Shown here piece after piece: positions 44,301 to 50,822 of a DNA stretch of 50,822 nucleotides (the stretch's first letter is position 1; every line of letters begins with the position of its first letter). A program made the position numbers and the translations under genes. This DNA is from Capnocytophaga cynodegmi DSM 19736 (GTDB lineage Bacteria > Bacteroidota > Bacteroidia > Flavobacteriales > Flavobacteriaceae), in assembly GCF_000379185.1 (NCBI RefSeq), contig NZ_KB900711.1:1-50822 (forward strand). The letters run 5' to 3'. The notes below the pieces were generated by a model, which worked only from the letters and a program-made list of their open reading frames with translations, was not told where the DNA came from and did no database searches.

Positions 44301-44444
44301 ACTCACGCCCAAAAGCGGTTCGTTATCCGTTTTTGATTTTACAACTCCTTGTACATTTACTTGTTGTGCGGAAATTATCCCATAGCAACAAAAGAAGCTC
44401 ATCAAAAACATCAGGTTCATTTTTTTGATTATTAGATGATGCAT
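41310..44444 (-). CDS. SusC/RagA-family TonB-dependent transporter
   Basis: 1044 residues. A signal peptide at the N-terminus, then a CarboxypepD_reg-like domain ([19 protein letters not shown]), the TonB-plug ([69 protein letters not shown], in part) and the 22-strand barrel to the C-terminal SF. This imports oligosaccharides across the outer membrane with TonB energy, together with SusD. The start chosen is the first Met (another possible start is Met9). The divergent regulator gene lies 407 bases away, and the promoter between them should contain its binding site. Confidence 0.95.
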   Translation of the reverse strand: [1044 protein letters not shown]

Positions 44445-44851
44445 ATTAATATAGTTTTATATTGTTCCTAAATTTGCACTTAATTAAATTTATACATATA
44501 CAATATATGCTATTAAATTTTTCACAAAGTTGCGATTATTTACGTTTTGACACTGTAAAAAATTGGTCAAAAACAAGCAAGAATGTTGCATTTTAGAATC
44601 TTGAATAAAAAAATGAATTTGTAAATCGTTTAAAAACAAAAACTTAATTATTTAACTTCAAAATAATATTCTTTGAGTGGATATCTTTACCTCCAAAAAA
44701 AAGAAAAAAAATCGAAGTTATTTTTTATTAAAACTAATCGTATTCTTAATCTTTGTGATTTGATATTTCCGAAAAACGAAGCAAGATTTTTATGAAATAA
44801 GCATCTCCAAGCAGGTCATTTTTTGTACCTTTGTGTTCGTTAATGTATCTA
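44445..44851. promoter_or_regulatory. Divergent control region of the fructan locus
   Basis: 407 bases without a gene. TACCTTTG at 44826-44833 is the regulator's -7 box. On the minus strand, CAACTTTG at about 44523-44530 is a weak susC -7 candidate. An inverted pair GTTTTGAC (44544-44551) and GTCAAAAAC (44566-44574) is a candidate AraC-type operator of the hybrid regulator, near the expected susC -33 region. Confidence 0.5.
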
Positions 44852-47584
44852 ATGATGAGGTTTATATATCCATTTTTATTTTTGATTCTACTTGCCTGCC
44901 AAAAAGAGAAAGCATCCCAATACATTGTTGGAGTTTCACAGTGCAGTGACGACTTGTGGCGCGAGGCGATGAATGAGGAAATTAAACGTGAAATAGCTTT
45001 CTATCCACAGACACAAGTCATTATAAAAAGCACAAAGGATAATACTCAACAACAATTTCAAGATATTGAGGAATTTATAAATCAAAAAGTAGACTTACTT
45101 ATTATTGCTCCAAATGAAGCAGAGGCTCTTACTTCTGTTGTTCAAAAGGCACATCTACAAGGCATCCCCATAATCTTAGTTGATAGAAAAGTTAAAACTG
45201 ACAATTACACGGCTTACATCGGAGCAGATAATTACCAAATTGGGAAAGAAGCAGGGTTATATGCCGCATCGGTACTCGGTGGCAAGGGAAATGTCGTTGA
45301 AATACGTGGTTGGAAAGGTTCTACTCCTGATACAGAACGCCACCAAGGCTTTGTAGATGCTCTTCGCAATACACCCGAAATAAAAATCATTGCGGAAGTA
45401 TATGGAAATTTCTTGAAAGATGACGCTAAGAATCAAATGATTTCTATCTATCACGAACACGAAACCATCGACTTAATTTTCGCTCTAAACGATCGAATGG
45501 CTTCGGGTGCGTATGAGGCTTCATTGTTATTTAGTGGAAGAAAACCTTTCATCATTGGAGTAGATGCCTTACAGAACGAGGGTGTTCAAAACATTATCCA
45601 AGGAAAGCAAAACGCCTCGTTTTTATACCCAACGGGAGGAGACAAAGTGGTTGAATTAGCGATGAAAATTTTGCAAAAACGGCCTTTTACCAAAGAAAAT
45701 ACATTACACACCACTGTTGTAGACAAAAGTAATGTGCGTGTCTTACAACTTCAAACAGAACAAATTACCGAAAAACAAGCTAAAATTGATGCTATTAATC
45801 AATCTCTGAACGAAAGTTTAGTAAAATACACCAATCAACGGACACTTTTCTATATTTCAGTCATTGCCATAGTCTTAGTAATGATATTTTTATTAATTAC
45901 CATTCGGGCATACCGAACCGAAAACAGAGCTCGACAAATGTTAGCTCTTAAAAACGAAAAAATTCAAAGGCAGACCGATATTCTTCAAAAACAAAAAGAA
46001 CAATTAGAGCTTATTACCAAGCAATTAGAAGATACAACACAAGCCAAATTGGTATTTTTTACCAATATTTCACACGAATTCAAAACACCTCTGACCTTAA
46101 TTTTAGCACCCGTAGATTCACTTTTGAAAAACGAACAACTAACTGAAAAACAACGTGAAATGCTATTACTTATCCAAAAAAATAGCCATCGCTTATTGTT
46201 TCTCATTTCTGAACTTATCGAATTTCGTAGTTACGAACGCGGAAAAATAAAAATGTGTTTTGTACGAGCCGACCTTAAAATATTCTTGGAAGAAATCAAT
46301 ATATTTTTTGAAAATTGGATAAAACAAAAAAATATTGATTTTGTTTTTCGTGCCGAAGCAACTTCCTTTGAAATTATTTTTGACAAAGAAAAAATGGAAA
46401 AAATTTATTTTAACTTGGTTTCCAATGCCTTAAAATTTGTCAACTATAACGGAAAAATAGTTATTTCTCTTTCGAAAGAAAATGAAGGAGTGTGTTTATC
46501 TATTTCCAACACAGGATCTTATATCCCGGAAGATAAATTGACAGACGTCTTTGAACATTTTTACAAAATAGATCCCAATAGTGAAGGTTCAGGCATTGGT
46601 TTGGCTTTGACACAATCATTGGTGTGGGCTCATAAAGGAACAATTAGTGTGGAAAGTGACCGCAATGAAGGAACTACTTTTTCTGTGCATTTACCTAACC
46701 AACATAGCGAAATATCGGAGGATATCTACGAAACGAGTTTTTTACAAACACAAATGAGATTATTAGCTCAACCCTCTTCAAATAACGAAGAAAGAATGTA
46801 CCTCTCTTCCGAATCTACGCTGCCTGACAAACCTTTGGTTCTCATTGTGGAAGACAATGAAGATATGCGTAAATTTATCTGTCATATTCTTTGTAACGAA
46901 TTTAATTTGATTGAAGCAGTTAATGGTGAAGAAGGATTTAAAAAAGCCAAAAAATATACGCCCGATTTAGTTATTAGCGATGTAATGATGCCCCAAAAAG
47001 ATGGATTTGAACTTTGTCAACTATTAAAAACCAATCTTTCAACCAATCATATTCCTGTGATTTTGCTTACAGCCTATTCTTTAGATGAGCAGAAACAAAT
47101 TGGATTTGAAAGCGGTGCTGATGCTTATATCTCCAAACCTTTCAATACGAATTTACTACTTGTTAGAGTAAGAAAACTCATTGAAAATCGTAAGAAAATA
47201 CAAGAAATTTTCTCTAGTAAATTACTTGATGTTTCCTCAAAAGAGTCTCTTGGCAAAGTAGAAGAACTTTTTATTAACGAATTTAAAACATATGTTCAAA
47301 GACAAATTGCCAACCCCGATTTGAATATTGATGAAATGGCAGAAGCTCTTGGACTCTCTCGCTCACAACTCTATCGAAAAATAAAATCATTGACCAATTA
47401 TTCACCTAATGAACTTATCCGAATCATTCGAGTACAACAAGGCAAACAACTACTAATGCAGAACACCAAAACCATTTCAGAGATTGCTTATGAAATAGGA
47501 TTTTCATCACCTTCCTACTTCGCTAAATGTTTTAAAGACTTATTCAATGAAAGTCCAACAGAATTTGTAGAGAAGTTGAAATAG
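44852..47584 (+). CDS. Hybrid two-component regulator with periplasmic sugar-binding sensor
   Basis: 910 residues from ATG 44852; a TTG start at 44831 is excluded because it overlaps the promoter -7 box. Domains in order: a signal/lipobox-like N-terminus (LILLACQKE), a periplasmic-binding (LacI/ribose-like) sensor at about 20-310 (QYIVGVSQCSDDLWREAMNE, LIFALNDRMASGAYEA, IGVDALQNEGV), a membrane segment near 328-348, coiled coil, HisKA with phospho-His408 (TNISHEFKTPLT), HATPase (NLVSNALKF; SGIGLALT), receiver with Asp710 (VISDVMMPQKDG), and a C-terminal AraC helix-turn-helix (LGLSRSQLYRKIKS). This is the layout of BT1754, the fructose-sensing regulator of the B. thetaiotaomicron levan locus. 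It is divergent from susC, its likely target. Confidence 0.94.
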   Translation: MMRFIYPFLFLILLACQKEKASQYIVGVSQCSDDLWREAMNEEIKREIAFYPQTQVIIKSTKDNTQQQFQDIEEFINQKVDLLIIAPNEAEALTSVVQKAHLQGIPIILVDRKVKTDNYTAYIGADNYQIGKEAGLYAASVLGGKGNVVEIRGWKGSTPDTERHQGFVDALRNTPEIKIIAEVYGNFLKDDAKNQMISIYHEHETIDLIFALNDRMASGAYEASLLFSGRKPFIIGVDALQNEGVQNIIQGKQNASFLYPTGGDKVVELAMKILQKRPFTKENTLHTTVVDKSNVRVLQLQTEQITEKQAKIDAINQSLNESLVKYTNQRTLFYISVIAIVLVMIFLLITIRAYRTENRARQMLALKNEKIQRQTDILQKQKEQLELITKQLEDTTQAKLVFFTNISHEFKTPLTLILAPVDSLLKNEQLTEKQREMLLLIQKNSHRLLFLISELIEFRSYERGKIKMCFVRADLKIFLEEINIFFENWIKQKNIDFVFRAEATSFEIIFDKEKMEKIYFNLVSNALKFVNYNGKIVISLSKENEGVCLSISNTGSYIPEDKLTDVFEHFYKIDPNSEGSGIGLALTQSLVWAHKGTISVESDRNEGTTFSVHLPNQHSEISEDIYETSFLQTQMRLLAQPSSNNEERMYLSSESTLPDKPLVLIVEDNEDMRKFICHILCNEFNLIEAVNGEEGFKKAKKYTPDLVISDVMMPQKDGFELCQLLKTNLSTNHIPVILLTAYSLDEQKQIGFESGADAYISKPFNTNLLLVRVRKLIENRKKIQEIFSSKLLDVSSKESLGKVEELFINEFKTYVQRQIANPDLNIDEMAEALGLSRSQLYRKIKSLTNYSPNELIRIIRVQQGKQLLMQNTKTISEIAYEIGFSSPSYFAKCFKDLFNESPTEFVEKLK

Positions 47585-47596
47585 AATAATATGAAA

Positions 47597-47775
47597 AACC
47601 ATGACTTTGGAGGGGTTTTCAGCTCCCTGCAAGGGCAAGTGGTTTTGAGATGCGGAAAATATTTTGAGCATCTCAAAACACAACTTGCTTTGTTCGGGTG
47701 AACAGAAAATACTCCCTATCGGTCGCATTAAAGTCAGCTTTGAAAAAGATAGAAAAACCTTCCAAAATCATTGTC
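47597..47775. other. Structured non-coding element with nested inverted repeats
   Basis: An inner perfect inverted repeat (GTTTTGAGATGC at 47642-47653 with GCATCTCAAAAC at 47668-47679, extended by GCAAG...CTTGC to 47635-47689) lies within weaker outer arms (about 47600-47620 against 47752-47772, roughly 16 of 20 matching). There is no T-run, so it is not a plain terminator. No ORF of note. It could be a small MITE-like element or an RNA. Confidence 0.5.
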
Positions 47776-47867
47776 TTTTGTTTTTGTGCAAAACAACCGA
47801 ATTTCAATCATTTAACAGATATATCATTCCTTGCCTTTGAATGCCTTATAATACCAAAGAATTCCTT

Positions 47868-48140
47868 ATGTAAATACGTGTGTAATTGTGTATGTTTCTT
47901 TATACGCACATAGATATGGATGTAACTACGTACCAACGTACTTACATATGTACATACATACGTAAACAAATACGATAATACCTATGTGATTATCTGCAAA
48001 TGTAAATACTTACACACCTACCTGTTTGTGTATATGTATATAAATATTTGGATAAGTACGTATCTACTTACAAAAATACACATGTAGATAGATACATACA
48101 CATATATGTATTCAATTACCTGATTTTGTATGTAGGATTT
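47868..48140. repeat. Tetranucleotide-periodic DNA (TAC/GTA-rich)
   Basis: About 270 bases are packed with TACGTA, TACATA, GTACATAC, ACATATGT and TACTTAC-type words in a four-base rhythm (for example GTACATACATACGTAAAC). It is non-coding in all frames I checked. It precedes the ATPase gene. Confidence 0.65.
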
Positions 48141-48205
48141 CCAAAAATGACACGAAAAAACAATACTATTGTTATATAAATAATAGATTATTATTTATAA
48201 AATCA

Positions 48206-48240
48206 TATCTTTGCATTTCCGAAACACTCATTTCGGAAAT
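48206..48240 (+). promoter_or_regulatory. ATPase gene promoter box and perfect inverted repeat
   Basis: TATCTTTG at 48206-48213 is the -7 box; directly after it ATTTCCGAAA (48215-48224) and TTTCGGAAAT (48231-48240) form a perfect 10-bp inverted repeat in the leader, an operator or a leader hairpin. Confidence 0.6.
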
Positions 48241-48265
48241 ATTTGTTTCTTAAAAAAATAAAGAT

Positions 48266-49588
48266 ATGAAATTTTATAATCGGGAAAAGGAAATTGCAAA
48301 ACTGCTTTCCATTGCAGAAAAATCAAAGCAAAATGCACAACTTACGGTAGTTACGGGCAGAAGAAGAATTGGAAAAACCCAACTTTTGTTGCAAGCCTAT
48401 AAAGACACCAATTTTCTGTACTTCTTTGTTGCTAAAAAATCGGAAATGCTACTGTGTGCTGATTTTCAGCAGGAATTAAGTCAAAAATTAGGCATTCCCA
48501 TCTTGGGAGAAGTAACTTCCTTTTCAGTACTTTTTGAGTATGTAGTACAACTTTCACACCGGCAAAACATCACCTTGATTATTGATGAATTTCAGGAGTT
48601 TTTAGCAATCAATCCTTCGATTTACAGCGACTTACAACGCATTTGGGATTTAAACAAGGATAAGACTCGGTTGAATCTGATTGTTTCGGGTTCGGTGGTT
48701 TCGCTGATGTACAAAATCTTTGAAAATAACAAAGAACCTTTGTTTGGCAGAGCCAGTCACTTTATCAAACTCAAAGCCTTTGAAACAGAAGTTTTAAAAG
48801 AAATTTTGTTGGATTTTAATCCGAATTATGAGTCTGACGACCTGTTGGCTCTTTATAGTTTTACGGGTGGTGTTGCCAAATATGTACAACTTTTTATGGA
48901 TAACGGTTGGACAACCAAAAGCAAAATGATTGCGGGAATGATTGATGAAAATTCCATTTTTATCTCCGAGGGGAAAAACCTGCTTGTTGAGGAATTTGGT
49001 AAAGAGTACAGCATTTACTTTAGTATTTTGACTGCTATTTCTGAAGGGAAAAATTCTAGAAGTGAAATCGAAAATTTATTGAAAAAAGAAATTGGAGGTT
49101 ATCTGACGAAAATGGAACGCGATTTTAATCTGATACGAAAAAATACGCCGATGTTTGCTAAAAGCGAAACCAAAAATGTAAAATACACTTTGGAAGATAA
49201 TTTTCTAACTTTTTGGTTTCGATTTATTTATAAATACAGTCACATTATTGAAATTGGTGCATATGGGCAACTCATCAAAATCATTGAACGCGATTACACC
49301 ACATTTAGCGGACAAATGCTCGAAAAATTTTTCAAAGCTCGTGCTATTGAATCGGGGCAATATACACAAATTGGTAACTTTTGGGACAGGAAAGGCGAAA
49401 CGGAAATCGATTTCATAGCCGTGAATGACTTGGAAAAGACCGTTGATTTTGCAGAGATAAAACGCAAAAAAGACAATATCAACATAGAAATTCTCAAACA
49501 AAAAGTATATCAATTACTACAATTACACCCGCAATTAACCAAGTATGAGTATCGTTTTCACGCTTGGAGTTTGGAGGATTTGAAATAA
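48266..49588 (+). CDS. AAA ATPase with DUF234 (archaeal-ATPase family)
   Basis: 440 residues. The N-terminal P-loop is clear: EKEIAKLLSIAEKS, Walker A TGRRRIGKTQLL near 30-41, Walker B NITLIIDEFQEFL near 101-113, then the sensor strand NLIVSGSVVSLM. A helical/winged region follows (ENLLKKEIGGYLTKMERDFNLIRK, near 270-295). The C-terminal DUF234 (PD-(D/E)XK-like) has GETEIDFIAVNDLEKTVDFAEIKRKK (residues about 372-400, in part) with a plausible E/D...ExK core. Such proteins are orphan ATPases, sometimes near mobile elements; function unknown. It has its own promoter and leader repeat and no partner gene. Confidence 0.88.
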   Translation: MKFYNREKEIAKLLSIAEKSKQNAQLTVVTGRRRIGKTQLLLQAYKDTNFLYFFVAKKSEMLLCADFQQELSQKLGIPILGEVTSFSVLFEYVVQLSHRQNITLIIDEFQEFLAINPSIYSDLQRIWDLNKDKTRLNLIVSGSVVSLMYKIFENNKEPLFGRASHFIKLKAFETEVLKEILLDFNPNYESDDLLALYSFTGGVAKYVQLFMDNGWTTKSKMIAGMIDENSIFISEGKNLLVEEFGKEYSIYFSILTAISEGKNSRSEIENLLKKEIGGYLTKMERDFNLIRKNTPMFAKSETKNVKYTLEDNFLTFWFRFIYKYSHIIEIGAYGQLIKIIERDYTTFSGQMLEKFFKARAIESGQYTQIGNFWDRKGETEIDFIAVNDLEKTVDFAEIKRKKDNINIEILKQKVYQLLQLHPQLTKYEYRFHAWSLEDLK

Positions 49589-49707
49589 CCTTCAAAAGTC
49601 AAACCTGACCACTGACTTCCGAACTACGTCAAGTGTACTTATTTGATGTAATTTGTTTGTAGCACCCGAAGGCTTGTTTTGTCAAGAGCTTTATGCTTGT
49701 ACCATTG

Positions 49708-49869
49708 TTAGTATTGTAGTACCAAAAAAGTTTTTAAAACGTCTGAAAAATCAAAGCAGTATCCTATAACAGGAATGGCATTTTTGAAATACCAATTGTG
49801 ATTGACTTGGTAGGTTATCCAATCATATTCTTTGTTTTTGAGTCGCGTTTTGCGAAATGTTTTGTCCAT
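49708..49869 (-). CDS. Possible small protein, 53 codons
   Basis: A frame on the minus strand from ATG 49869 to TAA 49708. It begins MDKTFRKTRLKNKEYDW and has a mixed, aromatic and charged composition (NHNWYFKNAIPVIGYCFDF). I do not recognise it. No promoter or other gene supports it, but the composition looks protein-like rather than random. The surrounding DNA 49589-50060 has nothing else I can name. Confidence 0.3.
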   Translation of the reverse strand: MDKTFRKTRLKNKEYDWITYQVNHNWYFKNAIPVIGYCFDFSDVLKTFLVLQY

Positions 49870-50060
49870 CCTGCTTTTTCCGCTCTCTATCTCTGAAAAT
49901 TTTTAATTCGGCAATGAGAGGAAGAGCGAAGTCGTTTCAAAAACCAATAGTAACAAAGTGTTTGTATTTATAATTATTGACATTTTTTTATTCGTATAAA
50001 GAGTCGGAATATGCGGTGGTCGTTTCGAGAGCCTAAAAGGTCTGTGTTTAGCGGCTACAA

Positions 50061-50112
50061 GGTTTTTCAAAAAAATACAACCCCGCAGGGTGTGGAGATT
50101 TTTTTGAAAACC
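50061..50112. other. Strong hairpin beside the integrase gene
   Basis: GGTTTTTCAAAAAAAT (50061-50076) pairs with ATTTTTTTGAAAACC (50098-50112) with one unpaired T; the loop holds a further GC-rich CCCCGCAGGG core. The outer arms look like element DNA rather than a gene terminator. Confidence 0.6.
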
Positions 50113-50391
50113 AAAGGCTTGACCTTGTGACAGCGTTACAAACACAGAAATACCTTTGCTCTCAAGAACGAATACCATTTTTGGCACTTTGGGTTTAAAA
50201 AAACAGGAAAAAATTTAAGGGAACTTATGTAATCAATGGTTTAATTAAGAAACGAAGTTGCTTTACAATTTCCCAAAAAAGCTAAATAAAACCTAATAAA
50301 AAAACGATACAGAAATTGTAAACAATTTCTATGTCGGCTGATTGTAAAACTAAAATATTTTGTTCTACCATATGATTTACAATAAATTACA

Positions 50392-50822
50392 TTATAATGA
50401 AGATGTAAATCCTTGTCCTAAGCTATAAAATTTATGGGCTACTTTTTCCAAATCCTTACTGATTTTTTCATTAGTGATTTTAGCGTAAATCTGTGTGGTT
50501 TTTAAATTCTTGTGTCCATCATTTTACTAACACTTTCCAAAGGAACACCCTCCGTGAGAAATAAAGTTCCAAAAGTATGTCTTGCCCAATGAAAACTCAA
50601 AGATTTTGTTTTATTAATACCTGCCTCTAAACTGATTTTTTTGAGATAACGATTGCAGGTAACATTAGTAGGAACAGGAAACACGAAATCATTTTTAGTA
50701 ATCGACTCGTATTTATCAATGATTTTTTGAGCAATGGGAAGTACGCGAACATTGGAAGGATTGCTCGTTTTTTGCCTACGGGAAAGAATCCAACGATTGC
50801 CATCAAAAAAGGTTTGAATTTG
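50392..50822 (-). pseudogene. Tyrosine-type integrase, 3' part, broken by a frameshift
   Basis: The reading frame enters from the right edge and gives QIQTFFDGNRWILSRRQKT, AQKIIDKYESITKNDFVFPV, then the HxxR motif box HWARHTFGT and ESVSKMMDTRI before a stop. In the +1-corrected frame it goes on M-M-G-H-K-N-L-K-T-T-Q-I-Y-A-K-I-T-N and ends ...GFTSSL at 50392. The true family sequence is GHKNLKTTQIY, so one base (a G near 50516) is missing just before the final His and the nucleophile Tyr. The first catalytic Arg lies outside the window. This matches phage/CTn-type Bacteroidota integrases and is unlikely to be active as read. Confidence 0.85.

Noticed and set aside
44831-44851. TTG start for the hybrid regulator
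   Set aside because: It lies within the promoter -7 box; transcription should start after it.
49903-50187. A 94-codon minus-strand frame
   Set aside because: It runs through the strong hairpin at 50061-50112 and has no promoter; probably non-coding element DNA.
50392-50822. A tRNA attachment site for the integrase
   Set aside because: No tRNA-like cloverleaf was found next to it, and no core repeat could be paired inside the window.

Overview
The window is low-GC DNA that looks like a chromosome of Bacteroidota, most likely Flavobacteriaceae. Evidence: many promoters of the Bacteroidota type (TTTG, about 19 bases, TAnnTTTG) sit 20-80 bases before starts; Shine-Dalgarno sequences are weak; there is a SusC/SusD pair, a one-protein hybrid two-component regulator, and a 950-residue CarB of the flavobacterial kind. 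A Capnocytophaga-like host would fit the gene content, but that is inference.

Layout. (1) 0.2-7.2 kb is a housekeeping stretch: prfB with its programmed +1 frameshift, two tandem exported paralogues, a phosphohexomutase, yaaA on the other strand, a lipoprotein with a lipid-anchored-type cysteine hydrolase, and rpmH. (2) 7.4-12.1 kb has a GmrSD/DUF262-type nuclease gene wedged between rpmH and carB. (3) 12.1-33.7 kb is a long run of small accessory genes, mostly one-gene or two-gene units each with its own promoter: four VOC/glyoxalase proteins, two AraC, one TetR, one MarR, one HxlR and one complete Crp/Fnr regulator, pirin, nitroreductase, cation efflux, DNA-alkylation-repair-like, CPBP protease, DHFR-like and hydrolase genes. 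It carries decay marks (truncated crp, a gene with two in-frame stops, two fragments of the 33727 gene) and several duplicated intergenic modules. Two possible defence genes lie here: a HEPN-like protein (20641) and a CoiA-like nuclease with ankyrin-like repeats (30274). (4) 34.9-47.6 kb is a complete, compact fructan utilisation locus. The minus strand runs susC, susD, GH32 fructanase, sugar permease, fructokinase; the divergent plus-strand gene is a hybrid two-component regulator with a periplasmic sugar-binding sensor. The expected order of events is outer-membrane import by SusCD, hydrolysis by GH32, fructose import by the permease, phosphorylation by the kinase, with the regulator sensing released fructose. 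(5) 47.6-50.8 kb is non-coding structured DNA, an AAA ATPase/DUF234 gene, more non-coding DNA, and the 3' part of a tyrosine integrase gene that is broken by a 1-base deletion, probably one end of an integrative element continuing past the window.

No rRNA, tRNA or CRISPR array was found. The best candidates for something undescribed are the 21-bp repeat array before the heptad-repeat protein (14642-15764), the CoiA-like/ankyrin nuclease (30274-31944), the dispersed 5' fragments of the 33727 gene, the 30-bp repeats bracketing 25289-26474, and the tetranucleotide-periodic DNA at 47868-48140.
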